The notes under the pieces are model-generated. The model ran no database searches, had not been told where the DNA came from, and was given only the letters and a program-made list of their open reading frames with translations. Both the position numbers and the translations under genes were made by a program. 63,484 nt of DNA. Origin: Entophlyctis helioformis. Taxonomy: Eukaryota; Chytridiomycota; Chytridiomycetes; Chytridiales; Chytriomycetaceae. This document shows positions 36,458 through 46,376 of this stretch, piece by piece. Position 1 is the first letter of the stretch. The number at the start of each line of letters is the position of its first letter. Location: assembly GCA_025526915.1 (NCBI GenBank), contig JAHLKH010000163.1:1-63484 (forward strand), read 5' to 3'.

Positions 36458-37108
36458 ATGAGCACGTCGCTTCGTGCACTCGGCTCCATACGGCCACTGG
36501 CGGTGTCGCTCCGCTGTCTGGCGGCGGCCACTCGGGCGGGCAGCACTCGGGCGAGCAGCAGCAGTGCCAGCAGCAGTAACAAGGCCACACTCACAGACAA
36601 GGCCACAGACACACCCGCAGACAAGGACACGGACACGGACAAGGACTCGGGCGTCTGGCTCGGCGGCAGCATCGGCGTCTACAAGCCCAAGCTCGCAGAG
36701 TGGATCAACCCGTACCCGCCCAAGGACGCTGCCGGAAACCCCACAAACGACCCCGACGGCGATGCTGCGGACTGGACCCCCGCCTTTGACATCCCCCGCC
36801 GCATGCCCCGCGACGGCGAGTCGCTGCCCGCAAAGCGTGCCCGTCTGCTGTGGGCCTCGCGCAAGCGCGGCATCCTCGAAACCGACCTGCTCCTCTCGAC
36901 CTACGTGCGCGACCGCCTCGCCGCCCTGTCCCCCGCCCAGCTCGAGGAATACGATCGCCTGCTGGACGAGAACGACTGGGACATCTACTACTGGGCCACC
37001 GGCGCAAAGAACCCGCCGCACCGTGTGCGCTCCATGTCCATCTTCCCAGACCTGGTCGAGCACGCCAAGAACAAGGGCCGCAAGATCCTGCGCATGCCCG
37101 ACGTCTAG
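36458..37108 (+). CDS. SDHAF2: Succinate dehydrogenase assembly factor 2, mitochondrial
   Basis: Matrix chaperone that promotes covalent FAD attachment to the flavoprotein subunit of complex II. Single exon, 216 residues. The N-terminus (MSTSLRALGSIRPLAVSLRC) is a basic mitochondrial presequence followed by a Lys/Asp/Thr linker. The conserved five-helix core reads RARLLWASRKRGILETDLLL, STYVRDRLAALSPAQLEEYD and RLLDENDWDIYYWATGAKNP, with the family RGxxExD and DxDIYxWxTG signatures. The C-terminal extension after the core is about 30 residues. One of the few intronless genes here. Confidence 0.94.
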   Translation: MSTSLRALGSIRPLAVSLRCLAAATRAGSTRASSSSASSSNKATLTDKATDTPADKDTDTDKDSGVWLGGSIGVYKPKLAEWINPYPPKDAAGNPTNDPDGDAADWTPAFDIPRRMPRDGESLPAKRARLLWASRKRGILETDLLLSTYVRDRLAALSPAQLEEYDRLLDENDWDIYYWATGAKNPPHRVRSMSIFPDLVEHAKNKGRKILRMPDV

Positions 37109-37325
37109 TCTGTTGCATTTCTGGATCTGGACCTGCATGTGGATCTGGATCGCGTCTTGGTCTTTGACAATACACCCTGCCCTCTGTGCACCTCCACTTG
37201 AACTCTCGCTCTCGTCTGTTGATACCATTCATTCCAATCGCCCGTGTCATCGACATCTTCATCGACATCCCCATAAGCATCTTCTTCACCATCAGCGGCC
37301 TTCCATGTGCGGGCATGCGCATCGG

Positions 37326-38740
37326 CTAGGGCTGCTCCTCGCCAAAGAACGGGCTGTACAGATCGGCCCAGCGGCGTGCCAGCACGGCCTGGTACGCGCA
37401 CACGTCCTTGGCCGTAAACACGCTCAGGTCAAACGACGCGACTCCGGCCTCGGCCCCCACAAACTTGATGTACGGCTCGCCGCCCGCGCGTCCGTCCGGG
37501 CTGCTGCGTGTCGCCAGTGAGTACGTCTGCCAGTGCGCTGGCCCTGGCCATCCGGGATTCGTCCATGGCCCGGCCGGCATGCCTCCCTTGCCATCCCTCC
37601 CCTGCTCCCCGAGTGCCGGGCTGCCTGCGGCCGTGTTGACTGCCGTCGGCGTGTCCTGCCCGGCTGTCGGGTCGGCGTTGGCTGTGCGGCGCAGCAGGTA
37701 TCCGTGCTCCGTCTCGGCCCCTGCTTCTGGGAACGCAATCCCCACGTAGCCGTCGGCATGGCGCTGCAGTTTGCATCCCGCCTTGAGCTGGGCATACACG
37801 AGCGACTGCTGGATCTCGCGTCGCGACAAGTGCCTGCTGCTCGTGCTGGCCGCTGGAAGAGTGTTGCCTGCGGCTGTAGGCGAGAAAAGCGTCCGAGAGT
37901 GCTGCGGCCCCGTCTGGCCCACGGGCGGCCTGCCAGCTGCCACCGCCGTCGGATCGTATCCGCCATGCACTGTGCCGCCGGCATGGATGACGTGGATCAC
38001 ATTGTGTGGCGGCAGTGGAGACATGGACATGGGGGATCCTGATTGCGGCGAGGCCGTCAGCGAGGTTGACATGGGCGACGGTACGCCCGACACGGCCGGC
38101 GACCCGCGCACGAGCGCAGGCACCTGCGCCGCGTCGGACATGTCGAGCGTGTCAGGTGTGTCGAGACCACTATCGCGACGAGCGGCAGCGCCAAGCCCGT
38201 CGGCCAGGACCGAAAAGGTGCCGATGCCAGCGGCCGAGATCGCGTCGAGCCCGGCAGCCACGGCGAGATCCATCTCCACGGCGCTCTTGACCGTCACGCG
38301 GAACAGGTCGGGCCGCTCCACCACGTTGGCCGTGTGCGGCGGCCCGCAGAACACGGGGAACGGCCGCAGACCGAGCAGCAGCCTGCCGACCCGGCCGACG
38401 GTGATCAGGCAGGCGTCGAGGTTGCGCGGCGGCAGCATGGGCCGGCCGGTGCGGCTGCACTTGGGCGACACGCCCAGCAGGCACTGCGTCCACAGCATGG
38501 GCACCTCAAACTCGCGCGCGCGCGGCCGGCGGAGAAAGCGGATGCGGTGGTCGGCGAGCGCGGCCTGGAAGGCGGCGAGCGAGTCAAAGTGCAGGAACCA
38601 GGCCGGCGACGATGCGCGCACGGTGTGGTGCAGGCGGCGGCACACGGAGCGCAGCACGAGGGCGTCGGCAAAGTCGGCGTCTTGGAGGATCTGGCCGAGC
38701 ACCTCGGACGGAATGTCCAGCAGGCCGGGCTGTCGACGGC
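37326..38740 (-). CDS. F-box protein, function unknown
   Basis: Open frame of about 470 codons ending at 37326. An F-box is visible at the N-terminus: LLDIPSEVLGQILQDADFAD followed by ALVLRSVCRRLHHTVR, fitting an SCF ubiquitin-ligase adaptor. The middle (VPMLWTQCLLGVSPKC, CLITVGRVGRLLLGLRPFPV) is globular and unrecognised, then a Ser/Pro-rich linker and a C-terminal block (EPYIKFVGAEAGVASFDLSV, AVLARRWADLYSPFFGEEQP). The start is not resolved: no ATG is in frame before the F-box, and ATG 38805 (MALVPLPRSQSEQ) is out of frame by one base, so an intron or an indel lies between. Confidence 0.65.
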
Positions 38741-39056
38741 TGCGATTGCGGTGGTTGCGACGGCAGCTGTTCCGATTGCGATCGGGGAAGCGGGACGAGC
38801 GCCATGGCGTTGCTGCGATCGATGGTTGTGGTTGTTGTTGCAGTGGTTATGGTTGTGGTTATGGTTGCACTGTGGGTTGCAAAGCAGGGGCACTATGAGG
38901 TTCTAAAGAGAGAGCGGGTGCGCCACAGCCAGCAACAGCAACAGCAGCAACGGCGACAGCAAGAGATGCGTCCGAGATGCGTCCGATATCGATGCGATTT
39001 GGAATGTGGATAAAGCGGAAATCGTCCAAATTGGCTAACCCTCGCAAGCAAACATC

Positions 39057-40805
39057 ATGATCTCGACAGCGGCTGCAGCCAAGGACTACGAGGTGCGTGC
39101 AGCAGCTGTCCATCGACAGCAACGGCGGCAGCGGCGTGCCGGCCTCGGGCTGCGACGCACCGCACGGGAGGGGCCATGCCGCACGCCGCCCTTGCCGTGC
39201 CTGCCAGCACCGCGCAGCCCTGCCCCTGGCTGGCTCTGCTTGTCTGGCCAACAACAACCACGACGACGACGACGACGACGTTGGTGACGCAGCAGCGTGT
39301 CCAGCAGGAGGGCCAGCCCGGCGGCAGGAGTCACCAGGCGGGCGGCGCATGCACAGCCCACACTGACCCCGCGTGTCTCCTAACCCTCTGCCGCCCCCTC
39401 GCACCCGACGACCACCACGACCACCACGACTAACAACGCACGGCTCTTGGACGCAGGTTGCGCAATCGCCTGCGGACGGAATCAGCGACCTTGCGTTCAG
39501 CTCGCAGGCCGACTATCTGGCCGCATCCAGCTGGGACAACCAGGTGCGTCTGCCTGTCTCACGCCTGACTGCCTGTCTCACGCCAACCCGCCCACACGCT
39601 CACACGATGCCCCCCCTGGACAGACCAGAATCTACGAGGTCCAGCCGTCTGGAAACGCCGTGGGCAAGGCCGTGATCCAGCACGAAGCCCCCGCTCTCGG
39701 CGTCTGCTGGAGCAAGGTAGGGCCGGGCGTGCTCCTGGCCACTCGGCGCACATGCATGCAGATGCACCATGCGGATGCGCCATGCGGATGCTGACTCGCA
39801 GGCCGCCATGGGCCGCGTCTGCAGGATGGAACAAAGGTCGTGTCGGTCGGTGCAGACAAGGCGGCGCGCATGCTGGATCTGGGCTCGGGCCAGACCATGC
39901 AGGTGGCCGGCCACGACGCCCCCATCAAGTGCTGTCGCTGGATCGACGGCGTCGCCAACCTCAACAACATCCTCGTCACCGGCTCGTGGGACAAGACGCT
40001 CAAGGTGCGATGCCGTCGACCGCCGCTCGCCGTGAACCTGCGACTTATCGCGTGTAAACGTGAATGTGAATGTGAATGTGCTGACTCGATCCTGAATGCC
40101 AACTCGACAGTACTGGGACTTGCGGAACCCCGCGCCCGTGCTCACCGTCCCCCTGCCTGAGCGCTGCTACACCATGGACACTGCTGGCCCGCTCCTCGTC
40201 TGCGGCACCGCCGACCGCCACATTCTCATGTACAACCTCAGCAACCCTGGAGCGGTATTCAAGGTAACTGCCAAGACGCAATCCCCGTCCATGCAGCGCA
40301 CCGTCCCTGTGCTCACCCTCCTGCTTCCATCCGACAGCAAATCGTCTCGCCGCTCAAGTGGCAGACGCGTGTCGTGTCGTGTTTCCCAAGCTACACGGGC
40401 TTTGCGGTCGGATCCATCGAGGGCCGTGTGGCCATCCACCACGTTGAAGAAAAAGACGCGGGCCAAAACTTTTCGTTCAAGTGCCACCGTGACGAAAAGG
40501 CTGCCATCCTCTATCCCGTCAACGACATCTCGTTCCACCCCATCTACGGCACCTTTTCCACAGCCGGCGGCGACGGCATGTTCAACTTTTGGGACAAGGA
40601 CTCGCGGCAACGTCTCAAGACGGGACCCAACGTTGGCATGCCCATCTCGTCGACCGCCTTTAGCCGCAACGGATCCATCTTTGCGTATGCCATGAGCTAT
40701 GATTGGAGCAAGGGCCACGAGCAGTACAAGCAGGGCGAGCGCAACGTCATCATGTTGCATGCAGTCAAGGACGATGAGATCAAGTCGCGGCCGCGCAGGC
40801 GGTGA
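39057..40805 (+). CDS. RAE1: mRNA export factor RAE1/Gle2 (WD40)
   Basis: Nuclear-pore-associated WD40 propeller that binds Nup98-type GLEBS motifs in mRNA export. Six exons, 39057-39092, 39457-39543, 39624-39716, 39825-40004, 40111-40263 and 40338-40805, all phase 0, give 338 residues (human RAE1 368). Family-specific blocks: GISDLAFSSQADYLAASSWD, GADKAARMLDL, GHDAPIKCCRWI, VTGSWDKTLKYWDLR, LPERCYTMDT, GFAVGSIEGRVAIHHVEE, FSFKCHRDE, DISFHPIYGTFSTAGGDG, FNFWDKDSRQRLK and IFAYAMSYDWSKGHEQY. It ends 200 bp from the convergent CFAP58 gene. Confidence 0.95.
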
Positions 40806-41003
40806 TCCGCCGCATCGTCACGTGGCACTCCCGCCCGCCTATGCATGTCCAATGAAACCTCCATACCAGCGTCGTTGCTTTTATTCTGGCCCCCTCCTCC
40901 ACCGCCACTTCTTCTTCTTCTTCTTCTTCTTCTTGTCCATTCTGTCGCTTCCAAGTCGACGGCGTTCGTCGCGTCTCTGCCATCAGCGGCTACCAGCCTG
41001 CAC

Positions 41004-44000
41004 TCAGCCGCTCCTGTTGGATCCAACATCAGACGCCGATTGCTCCAGCGCAGCGCCAGAACCCAGCCCCTGCTGCACAAGCGAGCTTTGCGTCGACCGC
41101 AGCTGGTCCTTGGACTCGGCGCCAGGCAGTCGCGGCAGGCCAGACTCGACGCTCGCGTGTCCCGTGCCCAGCTTGTCGCCCAGGTCTGGCTGTGACAGCG
41201 ACGCGTGGCCCGTGCTCCCGCTGTCGCCCGCTTGGCTCCCATTGCTGTCGTGGCCGCCACCGCCATTGCCACCGCCACTACCGTTGCCGTTGCCACGGCC
41301 GCTGTCGGTCGATTGAGCCAGACTGCCCTGCGAGTGGAGCGAGTGCTGCGAAGCCGTTGCGTGGCCCTGGCCCGCCAAATGGCCAATTGAGGCTGCCTTG
41401 AACTGGCCGGGCTGGCCTTGCTGGCTTTGGTGATGCAGCGACGCGGCCAATGTGCTCGGCCGACCCCGACGCGCCGTCCGTGTGCACCGATCGCCCCACC
41501 GCCATGGATACCAGCACCCGAGTACGCCGACTGCACCGGCAGCGGCGTTGTGGGATCCTGCGACGGCGACACTGCCGACACTTGTCGATGGCTCGACGAC
41601 GACGGCGGCACACCACCGCCACCACCGCCGTGGGAATGCAGACGGTACTCTTGTCCGTCCGGGACGAGATGCACAACCTGGTGCGGGCCGGTCGACATGT
41701 TGAACCCGCCGCCCGAGAAGCGCGGGCCGGCCGGCACATTGGCGCGGATCACCGGCCGCATATCCGTTGTCCCCGCGCGACTCACGTGGTGGCTCTTGCT
41801 GGGAGGGAAGGCACCGTTGGCCCCGCCACCGCCGCCACCGGGTGGGAGGGATCCCAGCCCGTCATCGCCTGGGTGGCCGTACAGCGCTTCGGCCGCACCG
41901 GCCGTGTAGGGCAGCCGGTCCATACCGAGCGGCAGGAGCACACGCTCCTTGAGCGTGTTGGCCTCGGCGCGCTTGTCGGCCTGGTGCTTCTTGCGCAGCT
42001 GGTAGTACTTTTTCTTGAGATCCTGCAGCTCGCGGCTGAGACGCTCAATCTCGTACTTGTACTCGTTGACTTGCGAGTGGTACATGTTGAGCTCGGACGC
42101 GAGCGCCTGGCGGGCCGGATCGGTCAGTCCGTCAGTGTCAGTCGGCCGTTGCGGCCCTGTGTGGAGTGATAGTGTGAACACACGCAAGGGCAGACAAGCC
42201 ACGTACCTTGCACTCGCGCATCTTGGTCTTGACTGCATCGCGCACCACGCGCAGCTCCTCGACCACCTCGGGCCCCGGCTGCCGCTGGAGCACCTCCTTG
42301 ACCTCCTTGTACAGCTTCTCCTTCTGCTGGATGACGAGCTCCTTCTCAACCACCTCCTCCGTCTTGGCGATGAGACGTTTCTGCAGCGTCTGGATCTTGG
42401 TGATGAGCTCGTACGTCGACGGGTCCGAGCCGGCCAGCTTGCGCCATCTGTGGATGTTCATGGGCGACTCGAGTTCCTCTGTCGTGTGTGTGTGTCGCGT
42501 GTATATCGCGTCAGCCGTGTCACTCGGTCGCATGTCTGCAGCCACAAACCAAAATGGCAATGGGTCGAGGATACTTACCCTCGAGAACCTTGACACGAGT
42601 ACGCTCGCGCAGCACGTCGCGCTGCAGACGGAAGATTCATTGCGCAGACTGTCGACGTTCTGTGTCTCGGTCTGGAGGATGCCTTTTCGCGCCGCAGCCG
42701 CTTGATCTCGAGCCGCAGCACGCGAATGTCTTCCAGCCGCTCGCGGTACTGGATCTCGCCCTTGTTGAGCGTGGACGTCTGGATCTTGATTTTCTCATAC
42801 AGTAGCGACAGCTCGTCGTTGCGGCGGATGAGTTGCGTGCCCAGAATGTCCTGTCGTCCAGCACCGCGCCATCCACACGCCGTGTGAGTTCGAGTCTGTC
42901 CGCCACGTCGCTTCCCCTGCAACCAACCAAGCAACCAACCAACCAAGCAACCAACCAACCAAGCAAACATCCACACGGCAAGCCCACTTACACGCTCCTG
43001 CACCACGGCATCGTACTCTTTCTTTTGCCGCAGCCGCTCGGCATCGGCCTCTGTGATAATATGTCTGAGCTTGTTCTCCTCCGCCTGCTGATTCTGGATC
43101 ATCTGCTGCGCCTCCTCGTACTGCTGCTGCAGCTTGCCAATCTGGATCGACAGCGCCTCCTTTTCCTTTTCGAGCTTCGAGTGCTCGAAATGCTCCTTGA
43201 CGAGCACAGCCTCCTTGGACGCAATCTCCTCCTTGAGCTGCTCCACCTGGTGGTTCATGATCTTGAGCTTGCGCTTCATCTCCGTGATCTCGTCCTGCGA
43301 CTCGATGAGGTTCTTCGAGTACACGTTGCGGTCCGCGCGCACGTTTTCGTACAGCGCCTGCTGCTCCTTGAGCTTGCGCTCAAACTCGATAATCTTCTTC
43401 TTGGAATCGAATATGATCATGTCCTTCATCTTCATCTCCTCGTCCTTGGCCATGATGATCTGGTCCAGCCGGCTCGCTTCGTTGATCTTGTTGTCGCGGT
43501 CCTTTTCGAGCGTGTAGATGAGCTTGCGCATCTTTTGCGCCTCGTCCTTGTACGACTGGATCTCTTGCTCAAGGTTGCGCTGTGTCTGCTCCGCGAGCTT
43601 GAGCGTGTTGAACTGCTTCTGCGTCGCGCTCGTCGCCTTGACGAAATTCTTTTGCGCAATGTCGCGCTCGCGTGATGCCATCTCGAGCTGCTTCTTGGTC
43701 TGGTCGTACTCTTTGTGCAGCGTCTCCAGGTCGTGGTTGAGGTGCGAGTTGGTGCTCCGGAGCGCGTCGCGCTCCATCTCGGCATTCATCTTGTTCTCGT
43801 CGGACGCCTTGAGCTTCTTGGTCAGCGTCTCCTTGACCCGCGAGATCATCTTGAAGTTGTCCTTGAGTCGCGAAAAGTCTTCCTCGCGTGCCTTGAGATC
43901 GCGGCTCTGCTCGTGGTTCTCGTTGAGCAGCCGCTGCGTCGTGAGCGACTGGTCGTCGTAGTCTTGCTGCAGACGCTGGAGCCGTGCGCCTTGGGTGTCG

Positions 44001-45485
44001 CGCTCCTTTTCGCTCTTCTCGACCCGCAGACGCTCGTTTTGCAGCTGCATCTCGAACCGCGCAATCTGGTCGCGCAGACTCTTGGCTTCGCCAGCCTTCA
44101 TCTTCATCTCCGACTCGCGCTTCTCCCATGCCTCGGTTGTCTGCTTAAGCATCTGCTCCATCTTCTCGCGCGACCGGATGTCGCGGTCCTGCTCCGTCTT
44201 CTTGGACGCCAGCAGGTCCTTGAGCGTGAGCATCTCTTCGTCCATGAGGCCGCGCTCGCTCAGCAGCGATGACACTTTTTCCTTGAGCTCTTCAGCCTCG
44301 ATGCGCAGCGACCGAATCTCTGACGAAGAGTTGGCCAGCTCTTGCTCCAGGTTTTGCTTTTCCTGTGCAGTTGTAAAATAGGGCAGCAGTGGGATCGTGC
44401 ATCGGCCGTGTCAGCCAGCGATCCACAGCACAACATAGCACAGCATAGGGGATACAATGATCTGCACAGCATCTTGCCTTGGTCACACGACGGAGCTGAT
44501 CCTCTTGCTCCATCTGCAGCTCGACCAGCTTGTTGCGAGCAAAGTTGTTGCTGGTCGGCATTGCTGCCTGCGGCGTGATGCCTTGCTCGGCCATGGCACT
44601 GCGCAGCGACTCGACCTCGTTCTTGAGCGACGTGACCACATCCTTGGCACGCCCCTCCTTCTCGGCCGCCGCCTCGACCATCTTCCACGCCTTCTTGACC
44701 TCTTTGCGCAGCGACGCAATCGTGCTGCGGTCGTTCTGGCTGAGCTTGAGTGCCGCCTGCACCTTGGACGCATTCGCACTCAGCTCCGCCGTCAGCTCGC
44801 GACACTTTTTGATGAGCGACTTTTCGCTCTTGCGGGAATTGACAAACAGCCGGTGCAGCTTGTCGAAATCCCCCTTGAGCCGCGAGATGGTTGGGTCCTC
44901 GTCGCCAGCGTCCGTCTGCTCGGCCAGCGACTGCAGCGTCTGCTGCAGCTCCTGGAACACGGCCAGCTCGCCCTCTTGCGTCGTGTCCAGATCGTCGTCG
45001 AGATTCCCAAACGAGGATTTGCCAAACGCGCCGGCTGCGCCAGACGCACCCATGTCGGACGCATCCGCTGCCGACGCGTCCACGCCGCCAGGCTTGAGCA
45101 TCGACCCCAATATCGCTTCAGGAGACTCCTTGTCTGCATCCTCGTCGTCCTCGTCTTCGTCGTACTCTTCCTCCCCCTCGGCGCCGTCTTGCTGCCCGCC
45201 CTCGCCATCGTCATCGCCGTCCTGGTACGCACCCTCATCCTCGTACTGGCCATCGTCCTGCTGGCCGTCCCCGGCACCATCGTCATACCCGTCGCCCGCG
45301 TCTTCGTACTCGCCCGACCCCGTGTGAGTGCCGGTCCCGCCTCCGCCCTGGCTGTCCTCGCCCGAATACGACCGGTTCGGGTCGCTATTGCTGTCGTACT
45401 GCTGTTGCTGCTGCTGGCCGTCGTCATACTCGCCCTCCTCTCCCTCGACATACTCGCCGCCTTCGTCAATCTGGTCGCTCGACAT
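41004..45485 (-). CDS. CFAP58: Cilia- and flagella-associated protein 58 (CCDC147 family)
   Basis: Axonemal coiled-coil protein needed for motile flagella; expected in the zoospore flagellum. Exons: 45485-44478, 44362-42992, 42850-42579, 42478-42207 and 42106 to about 41500, then a tail ending at 41004. The N-terminus (about 150 residues) is Asp/Glu/Gly/Gln-rich and disordered, the next about 750 residues are continuous coiled coil. Strong family blocks: ILGTQLIRRNDELSLLYEKI, LNKGEIQYRERLEDIRVLRL, SPMNIHRWRKLAGSDP, KIQTLQKRLIAKTEEVVEKE, RQPGP, SELNMYHSQVNEYKYEIERL and the terminal RFSGGGFNM. Intron 1 is GC-AG (GCAAGA). Exon 3 has two one-base deletions (near 42682 and 42634) in conserved sequence. 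The Gly/Ser/His/Gln-rich tail needs a frame change near 41450-41520. Confidence 0.88.
42918..42964. repeat. AACCAACCAAGC repeats in CFAP58 intron 2
   Basis: Imperfect copies of CAACCAACCAAG fill the middle of the intron between 42850 and 42992. Confidence 0.85.
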
Positions 45486-45506
45486 GTCTCGTAATTGGTT
45501 GTCGTG

Positions 45507-45749
45507 TCAAGAGTCAGGAAAGATGCGCGACGAGTCGCGTCTTGGGATAACAACCGTGTTGACCTTGTGCTCGGTTCGTTTGACGACGGTTGTTTCCGTG
45601 TCTGCAGACGCCAGCACCTGCGGCTCAGGCAGCTGCGCCGGGGCAGGCTGCGGGCTGTGTGTGCGGGAGCGGCCACCGGACGAGCGAGACGCCTGGAAGC
45701 GCTGCAGCTTCTCGCGGGCGTGCTGCACCTTTGCGCTGCGGTCGTCCAT
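45507..45749 (-). pseudogene. Truncated, chimeric copy of golgin-like exon 1
   Basis: The reading frame starts at the ATG equivalent to 19508 and matches the golgin-like protein for about 63 codons (MDDRSAKVQHAREKLQRFQ through KRTEHKV). It then crosses the duplication breakpoint into unrelated sequence and stops after 80 residues (ending RIFPDS). The splice donor and second exon are absent. It overlaps the 5' flank of CFAP58 (ATG 45485), so the promoter regions adjoin. Confidence 0.85.
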
Positions 45750-46084
45750 GCCGGCGTGTCTGTGCCTGTTGGCTCGCTTGGGCAAGGATTGGCGAGGCTG
45801 GCTGGCAGTCAAGTGACGAGCACACACGGCAGATCTGCACAGACGCGGGTGGCAGCTGGACAGACAGGCAGGTGGACAGGCAGGCAGACAGGCAGACAGG
45901 CGAGCAGCGCCATGGACAGCATGCGTGGGATTGCAGCGGCCGACCCTGCACTGGACCGACAGTCTGGCATGCAAAAAGAGCAAAAGTGATTATCGGTGTG
46001 GAGGAATCGGGGATTGAACCCGAGGCTTCTCGCATGCAAAGCGAGCGCTCTACCACTGAGCTATACCCCCACCACTTGGTGATC
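45559..46084. repeat. Segmental duplication, copy B, bounded by an LTR
   Basis: Near-identical to 19318-19843 at constant offset 26241. The match stops exactly at 46084, where the 3' LTR of the Ty3/gypsy element begins (TGAAACAGG...), while copy A continues into GCCCGCCCATTACC. The left breakpoint falls inside golgin-like exon 1. Confidence 0.93.
45999..46070 (-). tRNA. tRNA-Ala, anticodon TGC (second copy)
   Basis: Identical in sequence to the tRNA at 19758-19829, carried by the segmental duplication together with its downstream T-run. Its mature 5' end is 15 bp from the edge of the Ty3/gypsy LTR. Confidence 0.96.
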
Positions 46085-46376
46085 TGAAACAGGTCGAGCT
46101 GCACTACTGTCAGAGATGCACAAAGGGTTCATTCCAATACACGTCAATGTCACGTACCTGCACTACTGGTCAGAGATGCACAAAGGGTTGACCAGAAGTG
46201 CAGGGCGGCGGCGCTTGCGTTTTATAGCCCATGTAGAGCCCCAAACACGCGGTCATCTGTGTTGTGTCGCACCAGTAACTATGCCAAATATGGTAACTGA
46301 GACGCGACACTGTGTGACGGTGGCGTTGTCTGAGGTATTGCGCCACCGCTGTGCTAGTCAGACGAGACGCGCAACA
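46085..46376 (-). repeat. 3' LTR of the Ty3/gypsy element
   Basis: 292 bp, TG...CA ended on the minus strand. Contains a TATAAAA box on the minus strand (46226-46220) and two internal copies of CTGCACTACTGGTCAGAGAT-like sequence. The pol stop codon (46354-46356) lies just inside it. Confidence 0.93.

Noticed and set aside
40697..41500. Extension of the CFAP58 frame down to 40697
   Set aside because: It becomes Arg-rich, unlike the preceding protein, and would overlap the 3' end of RAE1; the Gly/Ser/His/Gln-rich frame ending at 41004 is more likely.
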